Notes under the pieces: generated by a model | Told to the model about the DNA's origin: nothing | The model's input: the letters and a program-made list of their open reading frames with translations, nothing else | Database searches by the model: none | Assembly: GCF_030053135.1 (NCBI RefSeq) | Contig: NZ_CP125649.1 | Coordinates: 62,001 to 126,000 of the forward strand | Source of the DNA: Rhizobium sp. BT04 | Lineage (GTDB): Bacteria; Pseudomonadota; Alphaproteobacteria; Rhizobiales; Rhizobiaceae | Length of the DNA stretch: 64,000 bases | Reading direction: 5' to 3' | Program-made: the position numbers and the translations under genes | In this document: positions 28,045 to 37,755 of the stretch, one piece after another | Layout: every line of letters starts with the position of its first letter | Position numbering within the stretch: the first letter of the stretch is position 1

Positions 28045-28173
28045 CCAATTTTTCCGCCGCCTTCGCTTCCCGAAAAAATCGGTTCCCCCGCTTGCGCGCC
28101 ACGTCCCGCGGTCCTTGACCCCTCTTTGCCACGAGTGGCCGATCTCTGTCATCAAGATGAAGGAGATCACACA
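28045..28173 (+). promoter_or_regulatory. leader of 28174 ORF, second copy of a repeated leader
   Basis: It carries the same ordered blocks as 27515-27680 (CCCCCAATTTTTCC, TTCCCG, AAAAATCGG, TCCTTGACCCC), then GAAGGAGATCAC before the ATG. Conservation in noncoding DNA suggests a regulatory role or duplication of a gene-plus-leader unit. Confidence 0.4.
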
Positions 28174-28665
28174 ATGACATCTGACCAGAACCTTGCGCTC
28201 TACACCAAGCTTTCCGGTTTCCGGCTCGTCGTCCTGGCGAACCGCTTCGGCTGCGATACCGACGTTTCGCGAAAGCTCCATAAGCGACTGCTGGAAGGAC
28301 TGGAGGCGGCTGCTGGTCGTATCCGGACCATCATGGCATTGGAGCGGAGCATTCTTGCCGGCGACGACGACCATGCCGCGTACCGGCTGGAAGGTGAGAT
28401 CGAGATCCTCGGGCGCTTCACCATCATCCTGCTGGAGGAGCTCGACATCGATTTCGACACGCATGAATACCGCATCAACGGCGGCGATTGGTCCAGCGCT
28501 TTGACGGCGGACTATACCGGCGTCGACATCGACTATCCGGAGCTGATTGCGCTCACCGATGACGAACTCGGCTCACTTGCGCCGGTCATCAAGGATATCA
28601 CATGCGAAACCGGTATCGCGGTAAGCGCCTCCCGTGTCAGCAACATCAGGTGCTCAGGATCGTAA
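28174..28665 (+). CDS. hypothetical plasmid protein
   Basis: This 163-residue protein starts MTSDQNLALYTKLSGFRLVVLANRFGCDTDV after a good AAGGAGAT site. A central helix-rich part (LERSILAGDDDHAAYRLEGEIEILGRF) is followed by an acidic segment rich in Asp-Tyr. No signal peptide or membrane helix is present. I do not recognise it. The last ~25 residues look less natural and may be a readthrough after a lost stop. Confidence 0.6.
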   Translation: MTSDQNLALYTKLSGFRLVVLANRFGCDTDVSRKLHKRLLEGLEAAAGRIRTIMALERSILAGDDDHAAYRLEGEIEILGRFTIILLEELDIDFDTHEYRINGGDWSSALTADYTGVDIDYPELIALTDDELGSLAPVIKDITCETGIAVSASRVSNIRCSGS

Positions 28666-28869
28666 TCAATCCTGCGGCGGGCTCGACCATCCGGAGGGCG
28701 GCGACAGCGGCCCTTCGTTGAAATGCCTGCGAGACCATCGCAATGATGGCGAGAACGGCCCGCTGAGCCTCTTCCTTTCGACCTGCCGTCATCTGTCATC
28801 GGGGATGCCCTGACGCGTCACGATGCCGAACTCGGCCAAGTGGCCGCGCAAGGCGTTCACAAACATCGT

Positions 28870-29266
28870 CCGCTGCCGCTCAAAAGCTCGCGGACCCGAT
28901 GCAGCATCAGCACACTCTGTTGCTCGTCGCTCTTCACCGGAACGAAGCGCATAGTTGGCCGCGTTACCGCCTCGCAGATCGCTTCGGCGTCGGTCGCATC
29001 ATTCTTATGACGCTTCACGTAGGGCTTAACGTAAGACGCCGGCATCAACCTAGCCTCGTGACCCAGTGCCATGAGAACCCGAGCCCAGTGGTGTCCGGTC
29101 GCGCAAGCCTCGATTCCGATCAGGCACGGCGGCAATACCTTGAAGAATGTAACGACATCGTCACGGCGAAGCCTGCGACGGCACACGATCGCGCCTGCCT
29201 CATTGATCCCGTGAACCTGAAATACTGCTTAGCGATATCCAGGCCAATTATGGTAACCTTCTCCAT
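28870..29266 (-). pseudogene. IS110-family transposase, N-terminal fragment, frameshifted
   Basis: It starts MEKVTIIGLDIAKQYF at 29266, the RuvC-like first motif of IS110. A one-base loss near 29220 shifts the frame; the continuation is CRRRLRRDDVVTFFKVLPPCLIGIEACATGHHWAR and KRHKNDATDAEAICEAV. The C-terminal serine-containing half is missing. Confidence 0.8.
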
Positions 29267-29449
29267 GGATGCATCTCCTGATGTCAGTTCGACACCCACA
29301 TCTTGGCACATTGCGATGCCGAGAGCGGAGGCCGTCCATCACATCAGGTCAGGTCACAGGTCATCATAAAACTTGCTCGTGCACGTCGGCCGACCGGGGA
29401 AGGTGTGTTTCCCTTCGAAAACCTGTTCATGTCCACGCACCCCTTCATC

Positions 29450-29753
29450 GTGACGCCGAACCTGATCACACCTCCGCATCCGGCCGTTTCGTCCACTGGC
29501 GAAAAGCCGTTGACTGGGATCGACATCCCGAAGCTGTTTCAGGGGCTTATAATGGCGACGTCGGAATGACCGGCTCAACCTGTGGCCGCGTTCATCAGCA
29601 CGCGGCCACAAGGTGCCCGTCATAGATTACGATGCCTCGCTGACAGCAGAACAATCGGGCACGGCGTTTGTTTTCACAAGCCAAATCCATGACTTCGGTC
29701 ACGCGAACGCGCTGCAGACAGCCGCATTTCGGAGTTACGCGGTTCTCTCAGAT
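29450..29753. repeat. long duplicated block, second copy
   Basis: Nearly the same as 22836-23134, including the last ~27 codons of the effector-like gene that starts at 31353. A short plus-strand frame across it (29431-29569, MSTHPFIVTPNLITPPHP...) is not something I can identify. Confidence 0.8.
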
Positions 29754-31353
29754 CCGGTTCTTTCCTAAGAAGACTTCCTTCCGCAGGCTTTGAATGAGGC
29801 GAATTGCCTTGCAAACGGCCCGATATATTCCTGCCGCCATAGTACTCTTCCGCCGCTTTTCGGCAGACTTCACGATAGAAAGCGTCTGCATCCTCAACCG
29901 TATATCCAGCGCCCACAAAACAGCCACGCGCCACCTCGTGGAGTGTATGCCGAATCGAACTCGTGTCGTCGTATACGGCGTTAAGGCAGGCTACGATCAC
30001 AATGACCTCTTTCTTTGACAACCGTGCCTGACCACTCATCAGACGCGCGTGGTTCATGCAGGCGACGGCGTTTGCGCATGTAAATGAGTCACCAAGTCCA
30101 GAACAATCTTCGAATCCGTCTCCTTGCTCATTCAGCTTTACATGAGCGATCGGCAGGTTCTTCATGCCTGCTATTTCCGGGTGGTTCAGATCCTCAACAA
30201 GCTCGGGATCATAGCCGGATCGCAGTTCCTGGAGCCAGATGTCTAGCTTGTGCAGCCACGGCCCCACCAAACTGGAATTGCGCTTGAGCTTATTCTTCTT
30301 GGGATCCTCAAACATTAAGGTCGCATCGAGCTTTTCCGTTTCCTCTTTGGAGAGCAAACCATGCTCGATTAGCGTCTTCATCAGAACGTTTTCGGCATGT
30401 CCCCAGTGCGCCTCAGCAGCATATACCTTTCTGAAGTTTAGGATCGTCTGACCGGCCGCAAACTGCGCCTCTTCGCTAAGACCGCAGGTCTTACCGGCCA
30501 GGAGCGGCTCGAGCATCTCGACGCAGTTCTTGAACGACAAGCCCTTCTCGCTTCGGAAAGTGTTCCTGAAGTGCCGGACGCCGTTGTTGATGAATGGATG
30601 AGTAATCGATCTTGACGTGTATCCATACGCGCCGGTCTGCTCGTTGAAAACTCCCGTCAGCGCATACTTATTCTTCTCGTCATAGATTGGGCTTTTTGTT
30701 AGGTCGAAGTTTTTCGGAACCTGAGGCGGCATATACCTTGCCACGCAGTCGTCCTTCACGAGAAGGCCCCTCATGCAATTCAGATTCAGGGCGAGCGACC
30801 GGCGGGCATCAGCAGAGTCCACCCGCCGCGCAATGTGAACACGCGTCGCTGCCCGGTAGTCAATCATGGTGACAAATTGTCTATCGCCGCAGGTACGAAT
30901 TCGATTTATCGGCGGCTTGTTTAGACGCTGAGTTTCAGCGGTGGCCGCATGATACCGCGTGTGAGCTTCTCGTGCCCTGCCTTGAGCCCTCCTGAGCCGC
31001 TCACTGGAGGTGAATCCTTTTTTACCGTCATGCAGCGATGTGGTGGAGAGGGGAAAGTCATTGACGATCTTATCGTAGGCGTAGCCCCCAGCAGCTATTA
31101 ACAAGGCGTACTTCAACCCACGCAGGTTTTGCCCTTGGGATCTGCTATACCTTGTACTTGCTCCTTGTTCTGCAAGCTCCTTCTTTGGTTTCGCAGGATC
31201 CGCGCCACCTGAGATTGCGGCGCGCGGGGAAGGACGCACAGTGGGTGAGTTAACCGCTACATCGCGCGCAGTCGGTGTCTTGGTGGCCGGCCCCGGCCTT
31301 TCAACGATCCGTAGTGGCGAAAAGCGTGGAAGTTGCTTAATCCCAATTCGCAT
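29674..31353 (-). CDS. putative type IV-secreted effector, 559 residues, unknown family
   Basis: The gene has AAGGAG 8 bases before the ATG. The protein begins with a basic proline-rich stretch, has one hydrophobic segment near residues 80-97 (KYALLIAAGGYAYDKIV), a charged coiled region, then a large helical domain (CSGLGDSFTCANAVACMNHARLM, VIVACLNAVYDDTSSIRHTLHEVARGCF). Its tail MRLSAARSRDRSHGFGL is arginine-rich with hydrophobic last residues, like VirB/D4 substrates. I do not recognise the family; a type III effector is an alternative, since the N-terminus is also Ser/Pro/Arg rich. GC and codon use are lower than in kup. The 3' end lies within a block duplicated at 22836. Confidence 0.55.
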   Translation of the reverse strand: MRIGIKQLPRFSPLRIVERPGPATKTPTARDVAVNSPTVRPSPRAAISGGADPAKPKKELAEQGASTRYSRSQGQNLRGLKYALLIAAGGYAYDKIVNDFPLSTTSLHDGKKGFTSSERLRRAQGRAREAHTRYHAATAETQRLNKPPINRIRTCGDRQFVTMIDYRAATRVHIARRVDSADARRSLALNLNCMRGLLVKDDCVARYMPPQVPKNFDLTKSPIYDEKNKYALTGVFNEQTGAYGYTSRSITHPFINNGVRHFRNTFRSEKGLSFKNCVEMLEPLLAGKTCGLSEEAQFAAGQTILNFRKVYAAEAHWGHAENVLMKTLIEHGLLSKEETEKLDATLMFEDPKKNKLKRNSSLVGPWLHKLDIWLQELRSGYDPELVEDLNHPEIAGMKNLPIAHVKLNEQGDGFEDCSGLGDSFTCANAVACMNHARLMSGQARLSKKEVIVIVACLNAVYDDTSSIRHTLHEVARGCFVGAGYTVEDADAFYREVCRKAAEEYYGGRNISGRLQGNSPHSKPAEGSLLRKEPDLREPRNSEMRLSAARSRDRSHGFGL

Positions 31354-31383
31354 CTCACTGCTCCTTAAAAGTTAAAATTGGAA

Positions 31384-31639
31384 CTGTAACATTAACGACG
31401 CATCGATCAAAAGTTGGGATGTGACGGCTTGACCAGAGTTGGCCGGATGCTGGCTTGGCGACTAAGACGCATGTGAAACTCCCCGCGCCACTATTTCTCA
31501 AAGCAGAGGCATTTCTGTGGAGGATGTGGTTATATACCACAATGCTTGGGATGAGCGTCAACGCATGCGCGTTACAGTTGTAATGTAGCTGCTGCGGTCC
31601 GTTCACGCGTCGAGCTGGCACCTCTTCAACCACAGGAGA
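31384..31639. other. upstream region of the 559-residue effector gene
   Basis: No gene seen. It contains the near-palindrome GTGGTTATATACCAC at about 31528-31542 and AT-rich stretches that may hold the effector promoter. Confidence 0.35.
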
Positions 31640-32278
31640 TTGACTTCCTCTCGGTTTCAACAATATCCGCACCTTGCCAAGCGTCGTGTCAGGAGCCGAA
31701 TGTGGGCGATAGTGATCCAGGCCTCGGCTGATGCGACGGACTTTTCCCAATCCTTCGCCAATCGTCGGCATCTGCCAAGCCATGCGAAGGTGCGCTCCAC
31801 GACCCAGCGACGCGGCAGAACCTCGAGGCCCCTTGGCCTTATCGGTCCGCTTGACGATCTTGAGCGTGAACGCAGCGATCTTTTGCAGTGCGCCCTTCAG
31901 CTTCGGTCCGGCATAAACACCATCGGCGAAGATATGTCTCAGCCACGGCCAGCGCCTGATGGTTTTGAGGACGGCAGGCGCGCCGTCGCGATCCTGAATA
32001 TCGGCGCTGTGAACCATGAGGCCGACCATCAGTCCGAGCGTGTCGACGACGATATGACGCTTGCGTCCCTTGATCTTCTTGCCCGCGTCATAGCCCGAAA
32101 TTCTCCCACGTTCCGTGATTTTCACGCTTTGACTGTCGATCACGCCCGCAGACGGCGAGGCCTCCCGACATTCCAAGTCACGCGCCTCCATCACAAGATG
32201 ATGGTTGATCCGGCCCCATAACCCTGTCGCTCGCCATTGTAGAAATAGGACTGCAGGCGGAACATCCCTGGGCATCAT
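31640..32278 (-). pseudogene. IS5-family transposase remnant (distinct type)
   Basis: The frame includes [62 protein letters not shown] and FADGVYAGPKL, clearly IS5. The N-terminal part is gone, and the reading frame is lost after [11 protein letters not shown], so the ERTFAWL helix is only recoverable in another frame. It differs from the IS5 copies at 5674 and 23135. Confidence 0.8.
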
Positions 32279-32401
32279 GGATCGCTAGACCTTGCCCATT
32301 CCTTTTCCCAAAGATCGAAGAGGCTGGCGACGATGGCCATAGACTTCTTCTGACGCAGCGTGGAGCGGCTGTCGGCATCCCGACCGCGGGCCTCAGCCCC
32401 C

Positions 32402-32930
32402 GGATTCATTTCATGAGGAACGTGCTCGCGCATGCTGGAAAGAGCGGTAGGCGGGTGGTCTCCGCTTTCATTGCAACGGCCTTTGCCCAGGAGACGCCGG
32501 AGGCAGCAAGCGCTCAATGGCGCAGCGTCGCCGATCAGATCAGACCAAAAGTGCCGGAGCTCGCCACCATCATGGACGATGCGGAAGAGGACGTGCTTGC
32601 CTACATGACTTTTCCGAAAGAGCATCGGGCAAAGTTGCATTCGACGAATCCAATCGAGCGTCTCAACGGCGAAATCAAGCGACGTACCGAGGTCGTCGGT
32701 ATCTTTCCGAACGATGATGCTATCGTCCGTCTCGTCGGCGCATTGCTGCTCGAACAGAATGATGAATGGGCCGTCCAACGCGCCAGATACATGACCCTTG
32801 AGACCATGGCGCAAATGAGCGATGATCCGCAAATCAGTCTGCCCGCTGTGGCTCGCTGATATCCCTCCGACCCAATGTCGGAAAGCACGGCCATCAGCCG
32901 CGACCTACACCACTTCCATGGACACGATCC
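32402..32930 (+). pseudogene. IS256-family transposase, C-terminal fragment
   Basis: MRNVLAHAGKSGRRVVSAFI to SLPAVAR with its natural stop at 32859, including NPIERLNGEIKRRTEVVG. The terminal repeat GGACACGATCC is at about 32918-32928. The first two thirds are missing. Closely similar to the fragments at 6608 and 50573. Confidence 0.85.
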
Positions 32931-33793
32931 CACGGGCGTTTTAGACTGGATCGAGCTGGGAGGTTTGCTATTAGAAGATATGAAAAGTCGTCATCAAACC
33001 GCCCGAGCTTGGGTTCGGCGCGGCTTTTACCTTTTCTGGTCCTTGAAGTTCTCCATCGCAAATGCTGGAACTGTTGCACGGATTCGAATTGCCCCGGCTT
33101 AATTTGCTCAACGATAACCAAATGAGCGTTTTAGCGCAACGATGTGCTGGGTGACTGCGAAGTAGTTTGCACATTTCTGCATTTGAAGATCGTGACGACT
33201 TTTGCGGACGGTATCCCCACAAGTCGCCAATGAAGCGGTCCGCTCTTGAGCGTATAACAAAACCTGCTTCACGTAAGGTCGGTGAAGGCCGCAGGTTAGG
33301 CTGCTTTAATCAATCCGTGCGACAGCCACTCCGCGGGCGCGGCTTGCCGACCTTCTCAACCGCATCGCCGCGCGTCATCTTCGCAAGAAGGATTGGCTTG
33401 CATAGCTAACGAGCGACAAATGCAACACGATTTTGGTTCAGCTAGTCGGTTCTGGGTGTTAGACGTACGACTTGGAAACACCGGAGTTACACGACGATGG
33501 ATTGCGAGACCAAGCGTCCTCTAGCACAGAGCGCGCGCGGCCGACCGAGATTGCGAAACGCTTGAAAGCGAAAACTCCGGTCGAAAACGCAAACCCACAC
33601 GGTCTTTCCAACTCACCGCCAAACATGAGGTTTGGCCGAAGACGCTTCCTTCAAACATTTTAGGGGCGGCTCAAACGGGGGCCGATTCAACCAGCGCTTT
33701 GCGTAGCATAGCAGCAGACCGCGACGCCTTTAAGATTGCAGGCCGTTTAACACTACTCCCCGTCGACTCAGCAAACAAAGAGACGAGTTGAAA
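32931..33793. other. long region without a recognisable gene
   Basis: Only short frames of unnatural composition occur on either strand. The last 100 bases must hold the promoter of the 33794 gene. I see no clear vir box, nod box or -24/-12 element. Confidence 0.45.
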
Positions 33794-34951
33794 ATGAACA
33801 ACGAGTTTTCCATGAAAGACAGCTTGGATACCTTCGTTGCACTGGCGAACCTATCAAGGTTAAAGAAACGCTGGGCCAACCGCACTAATGAGTTGTGGGA
33901 TATGGCTGAAGCTACAATAGCACGCGAACGGGCGGTAGGCTATATCGGGGAGTGCATCGCTGAAGGAATCCATAGGCGTGAGCCGGCGGTCTTTTGTCCG
34001 GAGATTCAGACTCGCTTCCACGCTGTGGGCCTTATGATTGATGAGCATATTGACCCAGGCCGCCCAACACTCAATCGGCGGCGCTTGCTGATTGAACGAG
34101 TTGGGAAGTTTACCGACTTCGCTCCCTACCAGCAAGGGCTCGGCTGGACTGCTACCGGTGAAACAATCGCTGAGAGCTTAAATGCTATTGACAAATCCGA
34201 GGAGCTTTTTCGGTTCCTTCGAGCGCGGGAAAGGGGCCTGCCCAGACAGGTGCGACCCACCATCCCGTTCACGTCTGAGCAGGCAATAGAGCTGGTTGAT
34301 GAGGTGAGCCATTTGTATGAGGATATTAGAGAGCGCCTGTACACGATAGACCATTTATTCCAAGATCGGTCGAGGGACGACGTCGCGTTGATCCATGATA
34401 TCGAGCCCAGTATCGGCTTGCTTTCCCATCAGTTGGAAAGGGAAAAGCGAGATCCAACGCTGGTACGCCTTGATGGTGAGGCCGAGGCGAGGCGAGCGGA
34501 TGTCGATCATGACCCGTTCTTCGAGGCGCAATCTGCACCCTCGCCCGCATCAGGGACAGAGGGCTTAAGCAGCCGAACGGCCTCGCCTGGTAGCAACGAA
34601 TTGTTTCGGGACGAAAATGTCTCTCCTGAAAGGTCACAGCGATCGAACGAGGACAGCCACTCTTCGGGGGCGTTCGATGACGACCGGTCGGCGTGGAGAG
34701 CGTATGTGACTGGAGAAGGGAGCCATACCAAAGCTGCAACTGGTCGTATGGAAGATGGTGTAGATGACGCGGAGAGGCTAGCTTTTGACCCCGCTACCAT
34801 TAGCTTTCGCAAGTCAAAAGGCACTTCGTTGCAAGAACCGGCCGCCGCGCTGGGATCGAAGGCGGCGCATGATGAGATCAATGGATCGGAAGGCAATCGA
34901 CGCGAATTAAACGAGCGTAAGCGGACTCGCAGCCCCGGGTTAGATTATTAA
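33794..34951 (+). CDS. putative type IV-secreted effector, 385 residues, unknown family
   Basis: The ATG at 33794 follows AGAGACGAG; a TTG two codons earlier is the alternative. Residues 1-220 are helical and globular (WANRTNELWDMAEATIARERAVG, YIGECIAEGIHRREPAVF, VDEVSHLYEDIRERLYTIDHLF). Residues 220-385 are low-complexity, rich in Ser, Asp and Arg, and probably disordered. The end NRRELNERKRTRSPGLDY has the spaced arginines of a VirB/D4 export signal and resembles the tail of the gene at 35495-37072. No catalytic motif is recognisable. Host-directed function is inferred from the tail and from its neighbours. Confidence 0.55.
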   Translation: MNNEFSMKDSLDTFVALANLSRLKKRWANRTNELWDMAEATIARERAVGYIGECIAEGIHRREPAVFCPEIQTRFHAVGLMIDEHIDPGRPTLNRRRLLIERVGKFTDFAPYQQGLGWTATGETIAESLNAIDKSEELFRFLRARERGLPRQVRPTIPFTSEQAIELVDEVSHLYEDIRERLYTIDHLFQDRSRDDVALIHDIEPSIGLLSHQLEREKRDPTLVRLDGEAEARRADVDHDPFFEAQSAPSPASGTEGLSSRTASPGSNELFRDENVSPERSQRSNEDSHSSGAFDDDRSAWRAYVTGEGSHTKAATGRMEDGVDDAERLAFDPATISFRKSKGTSLQEPAAALGSKAAHDEINGSEGNRRELNERKRTRSPGLDY

Positions 34952-35494
34952 ACTCACGATTCGCGCGTTCGAGCGGCCGTTTGTTGCAAGAGAGAAAATC
35001 TCTGATGCCGCTCTGGTGCGTGCAAGCCATGCGCCCGCCTTCGCGCAGCGGCGCATAAGGCCGCGGCCCGTGATGAAGTCCCCGGATCCCCGGATCGGGT
35101 TTCAATCAAATTAACGCGCTCGGAGCGTCTTGAGAATCTCGGATTAATCCAATCCCCGGTTCGTCCGGTTCCCATCATCTCATCACCCTCACTACCTGCC
35201 GTCCAGCTTGCTACTCCGTGTTGCCGAACGGCAGATCCTGTTATGCCGCGCAAGCACTAAGCGGCAAGCAGACCCCATCTGGCGTCGACACCCTTGGTCC
35301 CGGCAATGCAGGTAGTCATCCTCCAGGGGCATGCCGGAAGGGGATCGCGCCGCGATTACCTCTCCATGTATTGATCCGGTATCGACAATCAAAATTGTCC
35401 GCGAGCGCTCCCGCAACGAGCGAGAGGATCATTTAAAAAACAACGTGGTCGACCCTTGACAGGTGGCCAGTTGCCACGAAAAGTTACCTATCTC
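34952..35494. other. intergenic region between convergent effector-like genes
   Basis: No gene seen. A 41-bp segment at 35270-35310 recurs with few changes at 37346-37386, so the 35495-37072 gene is bracketed by a direct repeat. Confidence 0.4.
35270..35310. repeat. 41-bp repeat flanking an effector-like gene, copy 1
   Basis: Begins AGACCCCATCTGGCGTCGA and ends GGCAATGCA. Copy 2 is at 37346-37386 with about five mismatches, in the same orientation. It may be a remnant of IS ends or of a duplication. Confidence 0.6.
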
Positions 35495-37072
35495 TCAGAG
35501 GCTGATCGAGTTGGCCCTCTCACGTTCCTCCAGTTCGCGTGGCCGCTTACTCCCATTAGGCGATTTGCCTATTTCAATATCTCCATTGACGTTATGGCTG
35601 GAAGAGCCGGAAGTCCCTTGTAAGGGGTGCGGCGCTTTTATTTTTGGTGATATAGATCGTGCCAGATTTTCAGCCGGCGCCACCACCTTTGACTCATTGC
35701 GATGCGGCAGTTTTAGTTTCTGTTGACCAGGCATATTGGCTGCCTTGGCAAGTTCAAGCATGACTTGGGAATGTTCTAAATCGATTTTGCTCGACCGTAC
35801 GGGTACTGTTGATCTCTTTAGATGATCATTCTCTGGCAGTTCGCGCAGACGACCTTGCCAGGCTCGGTGGTAACCCTCTATGGTTCGCACAAGCCTTTCC
35901 ATCTCCAAAGTCCTTGATTTCAAGACGCGCGAATAGCTGCGGAGCAACGAGAAAAGGGTCGGGGAATCTGCTGCCGTACTGTTCCGCTCCAGCCAGTATT
36001 CCCGGTGTTCCGACGCCGCTTTGAGGAACCACGCGCGGCTCGCGAAGTTTCCGCGACGAGGGCCAACGACCGCGTCCATGGCATCAAGAACACGCGTTGC
36101 CATTTCCTTGGCGACTCTGTTACGCCCTCGTTGAGGAGGCGCTCGACGTATTGAGTCCCTAATCCCTTTTGGCAGTTGCTTGGGCAGGAAAAAACGATTA
36201 CCACCACGCTGCCAGGTTAGGTCGCAATGCCGTTGTATCAACCTTGCGATGTCTACAGCAGTTTCTGGAGTTAACCTTTGTTGCGGTAGTAACTCCGATC
36301 TCCGAGGAACGATTTTCTCTTCAATGGCTCTGATCACCGTCACTTTGCCATAGTGAAAGGAGTTCGGGATGAAGCCTATTTCGCCAGTGGTGGCCCTCGT
36401 TTCCACAATTTCCGCCTCCCGCTTAGCCCAGCGTGACAAGATTTCGCCACTTTCCCAAACCTCATCTACTACCGCCTGGCGCAGACCATTGAAAAAAGCG
36501 CCGTCCGGCACGATCTTGTCCAACAAAGTATTGAGCTCCTTCAGAGTGGCCTTCTGTAAAGCTGGATTTCGGGGCGTACCGCTTGAAAAGTTTTCATCGA
36601 ATTGATGAAGCTGCAGTTCATCGCGTCTGTGACCCAGAATTTCAATGTGTGGGAATTCTCGCGGGTCGCCTTCTTTGGTTTTGGCGTATTGCTGCAGTTT
36701 CTCATAAAGTGCAGCAGCTACATTAGGAGAAAGAGCTATCGGGAACTGCGGGCGCCTTGCATAGATTTTATCAATGACGCGATGGAGTTCGTTAGGATCC
36801 GGGTTCGCGGTAAGCTCACCAATATTAGCTCGATGTATTGCATTCAATGCATAGAGCCGTTGTTTATTATATGCAGGCGTATCGGGAATAGTTCGACTTA
36901 GAAGCCGGTCTATTCGAATTTCAAGTGCGTCCTTCAAGGAGCGGCCGGGGACTGGTCGCGGCCACTCTAATTCATTTCTAATGCTGCCGTCTGGAACATA
37001 GGCTGGAGTTCGGCTTCGCATGACATCCGTTAGATACTTGACCGCCATAATTTCTCTCGTGCGATTGGCCAT
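35495..37072 (-). CDS. putative type IV-secreted effector, 525 residues, unknown family
   Basis: AAGGAC lies 7 bases before the ATG. The protein is basic and mainly helical (MANRTREIMAVKYLTDVMRSR..., RLYALNAIHRANIGEL, ARLIQRHCDLTWQRGGNRFF, TRVLDAMDAVVGPRRGNF), with a disordered last ~80 residues rich in Ser and Lys. The tail SKRPRELEERERANSISL has the arginine spacing of VirB/D4 substrates and shares RELxERxR with the 385-residue protein. There is no signal peptide or membrane helix. The family is unknown to me. It is the largest intact effector candidate apart from the 559-residue one and looks free of mutations. Confidence 0.55.
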   Translation of the reverse strand: MANRTREIMAVKYLTDVMRSRTPAYVPDGSIRNELEWPRPVPGRSLKDALEIRIDRLLSRTIPDTPAYNKQRLYALNAIHRANIGELTANPDPNELHRVIDKIYARRPQFPIALSPNVAAALYEKLQQYAKTKEGDPREFPHIEILGHRRDELQLHQFDENFSSGTPRNPALQKATLKELNTLLDKIVPDGAFFNGLRQAVVDEVWESGEILSRWAKREAEIVETRATTGEIGFIPNSFHYGKVTVIRAIEEKIVPRRSELLPQQRLTPETAVDIARLIQRHCDLTWQRGGNRFFLPKQLPKGIRDSIRRAPPQRGRNRVAKEMATRVLDAMDAVVGPRRGNFASRAWFLKAASEHREYWLERNSTAADSPTLFSLLRSYSRVLKSRTLEMERLVRTIEGYHRAWQGRLRELPENDHLKRSTVPVRSSKIDLEHSQVMLELAKAANMPGQQKLKLPHRNESKVVAPAENLARSISPKIKAPHPLQGTSGSSSHNVNGDIEIGKSPNGSKRPRELEERERANSISL

Positions 37073-37345
37073 AGTGCGTGGTCCTTCTCACTTTCCGAAG
37101 CGCAAGCTTCATCGCCAGCGTTCACACTAAATCGCGTCTTTGATGACGCATTGTCGCGTTGAAGCAAAACTTGTTCTAACAGCGATACTTTAACCCTGGG
37201 ACGCCAGCAGCTCTAAGAAAACCAGGCCTCCTGAGCGGCGTCCGATTCTGCTTTTGAATTCGCCGATGTCGTTCACTGTCCTGATATGAACTATACCATG
37301 GAGGGCGAGTTGCTGGGGTGTGATTGCGTTACATCCGAAGCTAAA

Positions 37346-37386
37346 AGACCCCATCTGGCGTCGATAACCTTGGCCCCGGTAATGCA
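37346..37386. repeat. 41-bp repeat flanking an effector-like gene, copy 2
   Basis: Second copy of the segment at 35270-35310. It lies between the effector start and an IS66 end fragment. Confidence 0.6.
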
Positions 37387-37451
37387 ATATTCGATGGCGA
37401 CCTGTCGTTGATGCGCCGGATCGACCGGCTATCATCTCGAATACGCCCATA

Positions 37452-37570
37452 GTACGTATCCGTCCGGCGAAGGCCGTCTATCCTGAATTGCCGATTGGCT
37501 TTAAGTCCATGGCCATGCGCTACAATCATTTCCCCCATTGAGGTCTTGTCCGTCGACAATCTGACCTTGA
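37452..37570 (-). mobile_element. IS66 end fragment
   Basis: GTATCCGTCCGGCGAAGGCCG and the following bases match the tnpA-side end of the IS66 element at 16783-19620, including the stretch before tnpA. It breaks off near 37570, where an IS3 orfA fragment begins. Confidence 0.7.
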
Positions 37571-37574
37571 CCAG

Positions 37575-37755
37575 GGAATGAAGCGCAACGTTTCACAGAC
37601 GAACAGATCATCACCGTTCTGAGGGAGCACGAGGCTGGCACGCCGGTCTCGGAGCTTTGCCGCAAGCACGGCGTCAGTAATGCCAGCATCTATAAATGGA
37701 AGACCAAATTCGGCGGCATGGACGTATCGGAAGCCAACCGGCTGAAGACTATGGG
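37575..37755 (+). pseudogene. IS3 OrfA fragment
   Basis: ATGAAGCGCAACG starts at about 37578. A one-base shift from the expected frame follows; the DNA encodes FTDEQIITVLREHEAGTPVSELCRKHGVSNASIYKWKTKFGG, close to OrfA of IS3 copy B. It is cut at about 37750. Confidence 0.75.

Noticed and set aside
31371..31383. TTCCAATTTTAAC on the minus strand, 11 of 13 matches to the vir box
   Set aside because: It lies only about 18 bases before the ATG of the 559-residue ORF, overlapping the ribosome-site region, too close to act as an activator site.
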